Source of the DNA: Jaltomata sinuosa
Taxonomy: Eukaryota; Streptophyta; Magnoliopsida; Solanales; Solanaceae
Direction of reading: 5' to 3'
Assembly: GCA_003996215.1 (NCBI GenBank)
Contig: QJPP01001561.1
Span: forward strand, 62,001 to 126,000
DNA length: 64,000 nucleotides
A program made the translations under genes and the position numbers. Under the pieces are notes generated by a model. It was not told the DNA's origin. It saw only the letters and a list, made by a program, of their open reading frames with translations, and did no database searches. Positions within the stretch are counted from its first letter, which is position 1. Every line of letters starts with the position of its first letter. Of the stretch, positions 45,560-55,680 are shown piece by piece.

Positions 45560-46188
45560 TGAAGAAACCTTGTCGAACAAGTTTTGATAATAAGGCAAAA
45601 CCTATTTTTGATAAAAAATATATTTATGAAAATTAACTATAAAAGGTAGTGTCTATATCAAACAAGGAAAGGTTAAAAGCCTATGTCTAACAAGGAAAGA
45701 ACTCAACTACAAAACGTGTCAAAATCTAATAGGGAAATATTTGTAGCTTTCCTATCAAGGAGAGGAGAGCTTGAGACTTCTATAAAAGCAATAGAGCAAA
45801 GAAGATTTCAACTCACCTATTGTACAAGCAGAGAAGAAAATGTTCTCAAGTAGTAAGAGTTCTCAAGCAAGCTGTTTCAACAAGATTTAGTAGAGGTTGT
45901 TCTAAATACAACCTTGTGTGTGTGTTTAGAAGTTCTGTGTGAGATTGTGAGACTTGTAACAAGAAGTGGGTTTGACTTCTTGAGAGAGTTAGAGAGAAGA
46001 AATAATTTCAGAGAATTGTTTAAGGCTAGGTACTAGAGATAGTTCTTTGATTATTGAGTTGTAATAATAAACTTGACGTATAAACTTGAGAGAGTTAGGA
46101 GGTTTTTCACGTATATTATGTGTTAATTTACTTATTGCTTTAAGTGAAATTGTGCTAAGGACTTAGTCCCTGAGATAAATAGTGGGCA
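45560..46188 (+). repeat. 5' LTR of the SIRE-type element
   Basis: Starts TGAAGAAACCTTGTCGAAC and ends about GTGGGCA; the first 345 bp match 56203-56546 with few changes. A TATA-like CTTCTATAAAAGC at 45777-45789 sits where an LTR promoter would be. Confidence 0.85.
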
Positions 46189-46202
46189 CTAATTTTCTTT
46201 AA

Positions 46203-46215
46203 TTGGTATCAGAGC
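46203..46215 (+). other. primer-binding site (initiator-Met tRNA)
   Basis: TTGGTATCAGAGC, an exact plant iMet complement, 14 bases after the LTR end. Confidence 0.9.
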
Positions 46216-46254
46216 TGGTCTTTTCGTTAAAGGTTAACTCCTCAAAAGGATTCA

Positions 46255-47640
46255 ATGGTTGCCCCTCCAACCGCTCAGGAAGGTTTCTCTCAAACAAGAC
46301 CACAACTGTTCAATGATAAGTACTATGACTGGTGAAAGAATAGGATGATGGATCAATTCATGGGTGAAAGTGCTGACTTATGGGATTTTATTCTTGATGG
46401 TCCCACTATCCCCATGAAGACAACTGAAGATAGGAAGGAACCAGTTCCCAAGGACCGAAAAGAATGGGATGCTACTGATAAGATAGTCATCCAAAACAAT
46501 GCCAAAGCCAGAAAATCTTGATCTGTGGTAATGGACCTGAAGAGTATAAAAAGATCTCTTCCTATCAAGATGCCAAGCAAATTTGGAACACTTTGCAGAT
46601 TGCTCATGAAGGAACTACTACTGTGAAGAAGGCCAAAATAGACAACCTGAACAGGCAATATGAACTCTTTAGGATGAAGGAAGGAAAAATCATTCAGGAT
46701 ATGCACACAAGGTTTACTGCTATCCTTAATAAAATTTACTCCATAGGAAAACACATTCCTACTGGAAAAGCTGTCAGAAAACTCCTAAGTATATTGCCTG
46801 AATCCTGGGAAAGCAAAGTTGCAATCACTGAAGCTAGAGACTTAAATACCTTGGCTATGGATGAACTCATTGCAAATTTAACAACCTATGAACTGAAGAA
46901 GAATTAAGAAAAAGATATTGGAACTAAAAGAAAGGACAAGACTATCTCTATCAAGACCACTGAGGTTGCTGACTATGAGGAAGAAAATCTTGCATTAGTA
47001 ACTAGAAGGTTTCAAAGAGTGTTCAGAAAAGGATAAAACTTTCAAAGAAAACCCTCCAAAGCTCAGAAAAAGGATGCTCAATTGTGTCATAAGTGTGGCA
47101 GCCCAGATCACTTCATCAAATTTTGTCCTTTGTGGGCTATGGAGCACAAGAAGGCTGTCACAGAAAAGCCCAAATATCAAAGTAAGGAGCTCACCATTTC
47201 ATCTCATAGGAAGATGACCTCTCAAGAGGCTGACTTAGCAGCTCAGAAGGCTCTAGCTGCTATAGGAGAACAAAGTGATGAGTCTGATGAGGAGGATCCC
47301 CATAATCAATCAATACTTGCCATGATCGAAGCAAAAGAAGAAGACACTCTAGCCCTCTTAGCTATGAGTGACATTGAAAGTGAATCAGAAGAAGAAGAAG
47401 AAGAGTCAGCTGAAACAACTCTTGCCCTCATGGCAGGCTTTGAGTCTGACATTGACACTAATCAAGATGAGGCCAAGGTATGCTTTTCTGACCTGAGATC
47501 TAACTTACACACTTACTCTAAAAGAAAGCTTGAATCTCTCTCAGCTGTTCTCATAGATGCATATTATTCAGTGTGTTCTGAGAAAGAAAATCTATTAAAT
47601 AATTATGCATCTCTAAGGATGGAAAGTGAAAGTCTTGAGT
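46255..47640 (+). pseudogene. SIRE-type gag (decayed)
   Basis: Begins MVAPPTAQEGFSQTRP at 46255. Two stops (a TGA after YYDW near 46333 and a change near 46515) separate it from 46518-46907, which has GNGPEEYKKISSYQDAK, IWNTLQIAHEGTTTVKKAKI and MHTRFTAILNKIYSIGKHIP, the standard UBN2-type copia gag. A second piece, 47082-47642, has the zinc knuckle CHKCGSPDHFIKFCP and an acidic C-terminal domain (DESDEEDPHN, SESEEEEEESAE), as SIRE gags have. Inactive. Confidence 0.85.
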
Positions 47641-47642
47641 AA

Positions 47643-48241
47643 GACAATGTCTCTTTAAAGAACTTTCTCAAAGAGTTTTCTGACAAAGAAAAAATCAGGT
47701 CACTACTCTTCAACAATCCTTAAAACACGACATTAAAAATGTCAAAACAAGGCTCTCAGAGTTGTCTGAATGAAAGAACTCTCTAACAAGAGATTTGTGT
47801 AAAGCCAAACTTGAGTTAGAACACAATTAGAAATGGACAAAATCCTCAACTCTTCTCTCTCACATTCAGAATAGTCAGTCCACCTCTAAACATGTGCTAG
47901 GATTTAGACCTGAGGCCTTCAAGGCAAACTACTGCCTGTGGCAAGGAAGGACATCTCAAGAGTCAATGTCCAATTCATTTGAAAGCTGAGCAAAAAAATT
48001 TGTACTTTGTCAGCAAACTCCAGAATCAATGTCCAATTCATCTGAAAGCTGAGCAAAGAAACTTGAACTTTGTCAACAAACTCAAGTCTAAAGAATTAAG
48101 AAGAATTCTCTCCATCAAAAAGAGCTTCCCTACTGGGCCAAGAGAGACTTGATTCATCCATTCACTCATAAAAAGGGACCTAAGTTAACCCAAGACTAGT
48201 CACTGACTACTTTGCAGGAAAGGAAGAGAGGAATGAGCAAG
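47643..48241 (+). pseudogene. gag C-terminus and pre-protease linker (decayed)
   Basis: Coiled-coil-like Lys/Glu/Ser sequence with several stops, including a short internal duplication (CAATGTCCAATTCAT...GCTGAGCAAA at about 47965-47995 and 48022-48055). It leads into the protease segment, which is cut at 48246 by the nested element and resumes at 52834. Confidence 0.6.
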
Positions 48242-48246
48242 TCTTG

Positions 48247-48321
48247 TGATACTAACATGGATAGCATGGTTGACACGAGCATGGATGGTATAGATGACAC
48301 ATACGATGTTCGTGCAAAGAA
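48247..48321 (+). repeat. truncated 5' LTR of the nested element
   Basis: 75 bp matching 52226-52300 at 73 positions, then the sequence changes completely (ATCTTGAAGAAAAAGAAG). The other 528 bp of the LTR are missing. Confidence 0.85.
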
Positions 48322-49024
48322 CATCTTGAAGAAAAAGAAGCCAAAAGGTACATTTGATCCAACTTTTCCAAGTCAAAGTGGTCAAAGATGTTTGTTGGGT
48401 CCACAAGTAGAATTTAAAAAAAAAATTCGAAGGACCAAATTTGCCCCTTAGAAAATGTTTTGGGGGCTGAAATGCACACTTACAAACTTGAACAGAATGC
48501 TTCAAATTTTGGGACTCCAAATTTTTCTAAGTGTTGGAACTTTTAAGACCCCAAAATTTTTTTAAGCATCCAAACTTAAAACTTTTTCTTCTACACTCAT
48601 TTCTCTTCAATTTCTCAACTATTTAACACCTAATTAACATCTTTAATTACTTGTTAACTAGTTTTAAAATATCAAATCATCTCTTTGATTCTCCAAATTA
48701 AGCAACAACAAGTAGTTTCTCCTACTTTTTGTTACTTAATTCTTGAGTCCGAATTTTTTCATGCTTCTTCCTCCTTCTTTTCTTGTCTTGTTTCATTGAT
48801 TAATTTCTTGATTCAAGTCCGTTTAGAGTCTTTCAAGTCGTCCTTCTTTCAAGAGTCACAAGAATCCACTCCTCCACAAAAGATAGGTGACCTTGAGTTG
48901 ATTGAGTGGAGCTAGTTCACTACCAATTTTGAGACGACGCCATAAAAGATGTGTTGAGAGTTTACATACGAGTGATGTGAGGCTTTTTTCTACTAATAAT
49001 GTTTATTGAGTTTTTGTAGGTACA
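48322..49024 (+). other. leader region of the nested element
   Basis: AT-rich, no coding frame supported and no recognisable primer-binding site. The loss of the 5' LTR end may have removed it. CCATAAAAGATG near 48942 lies upstream of the gag start. Confidence 0.5.
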
Positions 49025-49080
49025 ATGTCTAATCATTTTCCTTATAACCATGGAGGAAGGAGCTTGGTCAACAACATGAG

Positions 49081-50973
49081 ATGAATTTCAATGTGTCAAG
49101 GAGGGTGACCAATATGAATGAAAGGGTGGTTGAAACAAATGGGAGGTTTGGAGGTATGGAGGAAAGGATGAAAAGGATGGATAGTATGATTGAAAGGAGG
49201 TTCCTTATGACAAGTCGAAGTGAAGAAACAAGAAGGACCTCGGGTCAAGAATCCAACCTATACTACCCCCAACCAAATTGGAACCAAACCTACCCTCAAA
49301 CTATATTCCAAATGAACCCAAGCTATGATAGGCAAGTCACCCCACATCCAAATACACAACCATATCATCCACCACAAAGGAGTCCTTTTGTGGAAAACCA
49401 AGATAGAAGCCAAGCACCTCCACAAAATATATCACATGCATCCTTGCATGTACCTTATGTTCCAACCCAACAACACTACCCACAAGTACCCTACCAAGAT
49501 ATCTATTATCAAAACCCTTTTTATGATGAAATGTGTGAAGAGGTTAGCCCGAATGAACGGTGGAAAGGACCCGAAGGCTTTGGTATAAACCAAGGCATGA
49601 GATGTCAAGGAAAATGGGATAGTGGAGATAGGTATAGGAATGAAGGAAGAATGTGTGAAGACCGAAATGATCGATATGGTGGTCAAGGTGTTCCAAACCA
49701 TGGGATGGGTGACAACATGACGAGTCTTCCAATGTTCCAAGATGGTAGTCAAGCTATTCAAGCTAACTACAACACAAAAGGGGAAGACCAAGACTATGGA
49801 GGTAATCACGATATACCTCAATCTTCTTCTCCTTCTATCATTTGATGTTATAAGTGTCAAGGTGAAGGACATATTGCTAGAAATTGTCCACAAAAGAGGT
49901 CAAATGTTATCTTGTGTGATGGACCTTGTGCTAAAAATGTGATAGAGTATGAGGTTGGGAATGGTTGTGATGAGCCTAAGGTTAGGCATGATGAAGCAAC
50001 CTCAAATGTTGTTGATGGGCAATTGGAGAATGATTTGAACTCTTCCTATGATCTAAAGAGAATCATGGGGGATCTTTCTAAAGAGGAACTTAATCAAAGT
50101 GTGAACCTATTTTATGCTAGGTTCAAGATGATGGATTGGGTATGTTCCTTGGTCATTGATGGTAGGAGTAGTACTAATGTGGTGAGTTGCACTATGATTG
50201 ATAGAATGAAGCTTCCTACACAAAGACACCCCAAGCCATACACACTTCAATGGCTCATTGAGAATTATGAAGTAGAGGTAACCAAGCAAGTGGTCGTGAA
50301 TTTTAGCATTGGCAAGTATCGAGATGAGGTGTTATGTGATGTTTTGCCCATTCAATCTTGTCATATGTTGTTTGGTAGACCTTGGCTATCCAGTAGGGAT
50401 GTTCGATATCAAGTGGAGTCCAACAAATACTCATTTGTATTTGGAGGACGAAGGCACATTCTTGTACTTTTAACACCCTATCAAGTGAGTGAGGACTACA
50501 AGATAATGAGGGAGCTTCGGAAAGTACTTAAGAGAGAGGAACTTGAAAAGGAGAATAAAGAATTGGCTCAAGAAGGAAAGTTGTATGAGATTGATGAGCC
50601 AAGAAGTGACTTAAAAGAGGTGCAGAAGGAGCACTTAATTGTGGGACTTGCCAATACCAATCCCCTGTTACCTACTACCCATGGTGCTAGCATTTTGCCT
50701 AGTACCATCCCTTCTCTTTTGCAGGTTCATGGACAAATATTTCTAAAAGAGGATCCGAACAAAGTCCCTCATGAACAAAGGTTTGAAGGCCTAATAATGG
50801 AGCTACCTAACAAGTCAACTCTTAAGAAGAAACACAAGGACCAAGTCTATGGGTCCAAAATGATGCATTGGAGGGAAAGCTTTGGGAAACCAAGTGTGGT
50901 GCACAAGAATGCACACTCAAAGGCCCGTCTTCGAGGTATGTACCCTTCCCCTCTTATTCCAAGCAATCCTTAG
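49081..50973 (+). pseudogene. gag-protease of the nested element, one stop
   Basis: One reading frame of 630 codons broken only by a TGA at 49843-49845. The first part is gag: MNERVVETNGRFGGMEERM, then Pro/Gln/Tyr-rich sequence (YNPNW-like YYPQPNWNQTYPQ, HYPQVPYQDIYYQNPFYD). Right after the stop comes a zinc knuckle CYKCQGEGHIARNCPQ. Residues around 50145-50480 form a Ty3-type retropepsin-like domain: LVIDGRSSTNVVSCTMID (usual D-G-G now D-G-R), VVNFSIGKYRDEVLCDVLPI and HMLFGRPWLSSRDVRY. A charged linker and an RT-entry-like segment (TIPSLLQVHGQIF) follow. Gypsy origin is clear; the exact lineage is not. Confidence 0.8.
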
Positions 50974-51915
50974 AGTCATGATGATATTTTTCCTATGGCA
51001 GGTAGGTTTTGGAAATTGTATGACCTCATACCCTACCATGAGAGTGATGATATAGCTCCAATGTATTTATGGTTGGTTTTGGATATGCTTAAGTTATGTG
51101 AGTTTTATGTTTTGAATGCCAACCATAGTTATTGTTTGGGAAAGAATCCATGGTGCATTCGTGATGCCCGATTTATGTATTCTACTCCTTGTCACACTTT
51201 TGTGGTTAGACAAGTTGAGGTGTTAGGATGGATTCTTAAAAGCATGACTCCATTTGTTTATCCATTCTTTGTGGGAGTTTGTTTGAGGAATAATAATGAA
51301 GTGTACTTGAAATGCTTAATATCGTCCTCTTATGTTCCAAATTGTGAATGCCATCTTGTTAACATTCTTTCTTTAAAGTGTGTATTTGCAATTGAGAACC
51401 CTCGAGTGAATGCTAAGTTGCTTATTTATTTTTGGGAGAGTCCATGGATATTGAAAGCTCCTTGTCACCTTCATAGGGTTGGACAAGTTGAAGTTTCAAA
51501 TGGAACTCTTGGAAGCATGTTTGGTTCTATGATAGGAGGGACCCCAACTCTTTGGGAGTATTATTTGTCATGGAGTGATTTGACTCCTAATAAATCCCTC
51601 GACTATTCTAGTCGAATGGATTTGTTGGTGCACTTTCTTCCTTTGGAAAGTTGTCTTATAGAGAGGATTGTTTTGTGCTTAAAATGTCTCTTTTTATCTA
51701 TCAGTGTCCTTATCTTTTGGCCTGCCCTAGATGAGAATAGTGAGCTTAACACCTTTCTCTACTACCTTTTTGCTTATGATGATACCCGTAGTGGTGTGAG
51801 ATTCATTTTGTATGGAGGTAAAGATATGTGGGTCTTTTACTTTTTTGACCCGAATGAACCCTTATGGGTGATTGCACCACTTTTGGTGTGGCCTACTTAC
51901 GAGACAATGAAATAA
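50974..51915 (+). CDS. unrecognised ORF in the pol position of the nested element
   Basis: Starts at ATG 50995 and runs 306 codons to a TAA at 51913, in the same frame as gag-protease (only the TAG at 50971 separates them). It is rich in Trp, Leu, Tyr, Cys and Phe, with hydrophobic runs (LLVHFLPLE, LCLKCLFLSISVLIFWPAL) that might be membrane-like. Residues 51-84 and 149-175 are diverged repeats (NPWCIRDARFMYSTPCH, VVRQVEVLGWILKSM; SPWILKAPCHLH, RVGQVEVSNGTLGSM). It is not RT, RNase H or integrase. I do not recognise the family; length and preserved frame suggest it was translated once. Confidence 0.55.
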   Translation, partial: SHDDIFPMAGRFWKLYDLIPYHESDDIAPMYLWLVLDMLKLCEFYVLNANHSYCLGKNPWCIRDARFMYSTPCHTFVVRQVEVLGWILKSMTPFVYPFFVGVCLRNNNEVYLKCLISSSYVPNCECHLVNILSLKCVFAIENPRVNAKLLIYFWESPWILKAPCHLHRVGQVEVSNGTLGSMFGSMIGGTPTLWEYYLSWSDLTPNKSLDYSSRMDLLVHFLPLESCLIERIVLCLKCLFLSISVLIFWPALDENSELNTFLYYLFAYDDTRSGVRFILYGGKDMWVFYFFDPNEPLWVIAPLLVWPTYETMK

Positions 51916-52203
51916 TTGTGTCTTATGGCTCCAAAGTTAAATATGATACCATCTTTTGGAATTATTGATGCCACAAAGACCTTTGTGTTTGCCTTGTCTC
52001 TTGATGTTTATTATAACCAAAACCTTTGCACCTTGTATGATGAGTTGCTTTTATTAGAAGAAAAGGATATTTGGTTATATCTCAAATTTGAGCCTCCTTG
52101 GCATGGTGATATTGTTGCTAACCCTTGTACTAACCTTCATTCTTTGAGGAGGTTTTGGTTGTTGTCCTTCTCATGTGTCTTTAAGGTTTGGATTCGAGGA
52201 TGA
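51916..52203 (+). CDS. continuation of the unrecognised frame
   Basis: Directly follows the TAA at 51913-51915 in the same frame: MAPKLNMIPSFGIIDATK, then FALSLDVYYNQNLCTLYDEL and FEPPWHGDIVANPC, ending SFSCVFKVWIRG and TGA at 52201. The composition equals that of the 306-residue ORF, so it is most likely its C-terminal part after a stop mutation. It ends just before the polypurine tract. Confidence 0.5.
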   Translation: MCLMAPKLNMIPSFGIIDATKTFVFALSLDVYYNQNLCTLYDELLLLEEKDIWLYLKFEPPWHGDIVANPCTNLHSLRRFWLLSFSCVFKVWIRG

Positions 52204-52206
52204 ATC

Positions 52207-52225
52207 ATTTTCAAGAAGGGGAGGG
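52207..52225 (+). other. polypurine tract of the nested element
   Basis: AAGAAGGGGAGGG immediately before the 3' LTR start TGATACTAGC; the priming site for plus-strand DNA. Confidence 0.85.
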
Positions 52226-52828
52226 TGATACTAGCATGGATAGCATGGTTGACACGAGCATGGATGGTATAGATGACACATACGATGTTCGTACAAAGAA
52301 AAGCTTATGAGTCTGTGGGAGTGATGTGGATGAAGAAAAGAGGCTATTTGTGCAAGTGGCTAGGCTTTAAATTCAAGAATCCACAAAGAAGACAACCAAA
52401 CAAGGCCCTTGCCTCATTAAGGGCAATATTGTAAAAAGTCAAAGTCTTCTTATTTCCTTAGTATAAGTAGTAGCTTTTCTTCATTTTTGAAGACTAGTTT
52501 TGGATGTTGAATATTGATACTCTAAATTTGTAGTTGATATCTTAGTGATTAATGATTAGTTTAATTCCCTTAAGGAATTAGTGAGTGATTAGGGTGAACT
52601 CTCCTAATTGTTAGTTAACTTATTTTGCTTAATTAATCAAAGTGTCACCCATTTGTGGAATTCATTTGATTTCCTTGGTTGATTGAGTAGGGTTAATTTT
52701 TTAGTTATTGAAATCAATTGGGAGGTGAGGGTATCAAGTCCATTGTTGCCCATAATTTTAATTTTTAGTTATTAATCCACATATCTTTTTCCTTCTTTCC
52801 TTTCTTGCTTGTTTGATTTCCGTTATCA
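52226..52828 (+). repeat. 3' LTR of the nested element
   Basis: 603 bp from TGATACTAGCATGGATAGC to GATTTCCGTTATCA. Its first 75 bp recur at 48247. A short internal direct repeat (CATGGATAGCATGGTTGACAC / CATGGATGGTATAGATGACAC) lies at its start. Promoter signals: TATTTCCTTAGTATAAGTAG near 52450 is TATA-like. Confidence 0.85.
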
Positions 52829-52833
52829 TCTTG

Positions 52834-52960
52834 GTACCTTGACAGTGCTTGCTCTAGACACATGACTGGAAACAAAGACAATTTCCTCTCTCTTGCAGAT
52901 CTTCAAGGTGGAGGTATGACCTTGGTACTGGAAAATCAAGAGATATTGTTGGTATAAGAA
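52834..52960 (+). pseudogene. SIRE-type protease remnant
   Basis: Continues from 48246. GTACC at 52834, joined to TCTTG, gives WYLDSACSRHMTG, the copia protease active site (D-S with A/C after it), then a FLSLADLQGGGMTL segment. It breaks off near 52960, where sequence jumps to RT. Confidence 0.8.
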
Positions 52961-52979
52961 AAATATGAAGTACATGAAG

Positions 52980-53560
52980 AGGTGCAAGCCTCAGGGGGAA
53001 CATCCATACATCAACAGAAGCACATGTGAAAGAACTACTGAAGAAGTTTGAGATGGAGGGGCCCAAGACAAATGATACTTCCATTGCTGCCACTATAAAT
53101 TTGAACGATGATACTTGAGTTGCTGTTGCTGAAACAATATTGTTAGAAATGATGAGATCTTTGTTGTATCTCACTCCAAGAAAGCCTGATACTATATATA
53201 GTGTGGGCTTATGGGCTAGGCTTCAATCATCTCCCAAGGAATCTCACCTGAAGGCTGTGAAAAGGACTCTAAGGTATCTCAAATAGACTCAAGGGGTGGT
53301 TCTTGATTATCCTACATGTGACTCTCTTGATCATACTGGCTATGCTGATGCTGACCTTGCTGACTTCTTGGTGGATTGAAATAGCACCTCTGGAATGGTA
53401 AACTTTTTGGGATCATGTCTTGTATCTTGGGCTACAAAGAAATGTAACTTTGTTGCACTATCAACTGTTGAGGTTGAATATGTAGCTGCCACTTCTTGTT
53501 GCTTTCAATTGCTCTGAATTAAGCAACGACTCAGTGATCATGGTGCAACCATTTTTATTA
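52980..53560 (+). pseudogene. SIRE-type RT C-terminus and RNase H remnant
   Basis: After a deletion of the integrase and RT palm, the frame reads IHQQKHVKELLKKFEMEG-like text, then RSLLYLTPRKPDTIYSVGL (the copia LLYLT.RPDI.. equivalent), LKAVKRTLRYLK, GYADADLADFLVD and SWATKKCNFVALSTVEVEYV AA.. The RNase H catalytic residues are at D (GYADAD) and E (VEVEY). At least four stops. Dead. Confidence 0.82.
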
Positions 53561-54068
53561 AAGCCCTGAGAAGAAAAGCATTTGAGAAGAATAGGTTGGC
53601 CCTTAGGTTGATCTACTAGCTATGACAAATGAAGGAGAGAAAGCTTCCCTCAATGATTGACTAGAAGAATGAATGGTAAGATAATGGTTGTGAATGATGT
53701 ATAATGGTAATTTAACTCAGTTTTGTTCCTCACAGTTTCACAACCACAAATAGATAAGGATACTCCAAGGATCCGAGGATCTCATCTCATTTTTGCTAAG
53801 AAGTGAATCAATGAAAAGGCTTGGAATGCACTCAAGGACCTGATTTTCAAGGTATGCACATCCTTTACAAAACTATCAAAATTAGGCGCATAAATTGATA
53901 TTGTTTCTGTCATGAGAACCTGATCCTCAGAAGTCCTCCACTTACCTAAATAAGACAAACTCCTAAGCGAGAAAATTAAATACTAGGCCTTTAATGATTA
54001 ATTCTCTCATTTAAAACTGACAACAGTTTCACCAAACTTCCTTCTCCAAATCTCCAAATATCTCTACA
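53561..54068 (+). other. intergenic part of the SIRE-type element
   Basis: Between RNase H remnant and third ORF. No motif. Such spacers occur in Maximus/SIRE elements. Confidence 0.45.
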
Positions 54069-55680
54069 ATGGCTTCTTCTTCCTCAAAACTTACTGCTTC
54101 TCTATTCCACCCTCTTGTCGATTATTGTGATGATGAGTACTTCTCCTTGTCTACTGATGCTTCCACTCAGGGTGAACAACGATCAAAATCTCCCTCTCCC
54201 ACACTTCTATTTGCTCCACCACAATCACACTCCCCAACACCATCCTCAAAACCCTTATCCTCATAACCCTAAAAATATGACTCTCTAAATGTCTCATAGA
54301 GTTCATACGGGACAAACACCACTGCCCCTCCTCCCGCAATTCCTAAACCCTCCTATGAAGAAGAAGATGAGATTGATAGTGATGGGGTTACTATTATTGC
54401 CCCAAAATCCACAAGGGCTAAGTCTGTTGCCATACCAGGGTATAAGAAGAGGGGTTCTATAAAACCCCATAGGAAACATCTTTTAAGACCCTCTAATGAT
54501 CCTTTACTCTCATCCTTCATTCCACCAAGAACAACTTTTACAACAAAGAGGGCTACTGATGCCCAACAGGAAGTTGAGAAAAAGAGAGCAAGGGTGGCTA
54601 AGGGAAAGAAGAAGATTGGTGATGATGATGAACCAATCAATATGGAGGATATAGAGGTTAAAGGAGAGGAATATATTTTCCCCCTCATGCTGTAAAAAAC
54701 AAGAACTATGAGAAGTTCTTGAAGCTAGGACCTCTTGGCTACTATGACACACAACATCTCCTGAAAGGGAGAATTATTGATAAAGAGGTAATGTCTAACC
54801 ATTTTATTCAAAGATTGCTTGATAGACTTGAGTTCTAGGGGTGGGATCATTTGTTTAAAACTGCAAATCCTGTACTACATAAGGAGGAGGTGGTGGAAAT
54901 TTTATGCTAATTTAAGGATGTTGGATGGTTGTGTGGTCGGGTCTAGTGTCAAGGGAGTGGAAATTATTTTTGATCCTGAGAAGTTAGGAGAGATACTGGT
55001 AGTGACCTCAGAAGGGCTAGAGGAGTATGTTTAGAAGATAGACAAAGAATGTCTTTTGACTAGAAAGTTCTCACAGGAGAAGGAGAAGAAGGTGGCTAGA
55101 AAAGTGTATAAGGGGGAAATGACTTCTAATCACAAGCTCTTAGTTGAGATTGTAAATAAGGAGATACTACCTAGAGGAGGTAGGAGAAATGAGGCCAGTT
55201 GTAGGGACATGGGGATCATGAATGCCCTAGACCTGGATGAGAGGATCAACTTCCCTACACTCATGATCAAACACATGGGAAGAGTGACTTCTCCAAAGAC
55301 TAGTCCTCATGGTTTGACTTATGGGTTCTTGCTAACTGAGGTATTCCGGAGTTTTGATGTGCCTTTAGGAGAGGGGATAACAACAACTAAGTATGATAGA
55401 ATCACTCTTTCCACTTTAGAAGAGTGTGAGTGTTTGCCTGTACAGCCTCCCAAGAAGAAAAGTTCCAGCCCTATGACTCAATCCTTGCTGGACTTAGAGG
55501 CTGCCCACCAGAAGATAGCTCAGTTGTAGAAGGAGAATGCTGGGTTGAAGGAGCGTCTTGCAGCCCCTCAGGCTCAGGTGGACACCCTGAAGACTGAGAT
55601 GATTGTGCAACTGAAAAAACATTTGGAGGACATCCAGTCCTTGATGAACCTGCTTCCCAAGCCAAGGCCTTCCTCCTGAT
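54069..55680 (+). pseudogene. third ORF (envelope-position) of the SIRE-type element
   Basis: Begins MASSSSKLTASLFHPLVDYC at 54069, with a Ser/Pro-rich N-terminus, and continues in pieces with stops near 54266, 54692, 54836, 55033 and 55529. The central part (54700-55450) belongs to the putative plant transposon protein family: KFLKLGPLGYYDTQHLLK, FDPEKLGEILVVTSEGLE and MIKHMGRVTSPKTSPHGLTYG. The C-terminus has heptad-like Leu spacing (DLEAAHQKIAQL, KENAGLKERLA), a coiled coil. This ORF occupies the position of the envelope-like gene of SIRE elements; whether it acts as one is unproven. Decayed. Confidence 0.72.

Larger units (their letters stand above)
48247..52828 (+). mobile_element. nested gag-protease retroelement with unknown ORF in place of pol
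   Basis: TCTTG occurs at 48242-48246 and 52829-52833, a perfect 5 bp TSD; removing the element and one TSD restores the protease codons of the host copia in frame. Ends are TGATACTA and TTATCA. A 603 bp 3' LTR (52226-52828) follows the polypurine tract AAGAAGGGGAGGG. Only the first 75 bp of the 5' LTR remain (48247-48321; 73 of 75 match). Inside are gag, zinc knuckle and retropepsin, then a long unrecognised frame. I find no RT, RNase H or integrase. It is a non-autonomous element that would need enzymes in trans. Confidence 0.85.

Noticed and set aside
46330..46520. Gag stops as programmed recoding sites
   Set aside because: They differ in type and position from usual copia gag organisation and accompany other decay; ordinary mutation is simpler.
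49432..49893. 153-residue antisense frame over gag of the nested element
   Set aside because: Opposite strand to a clear gag frame; composition follows from it.
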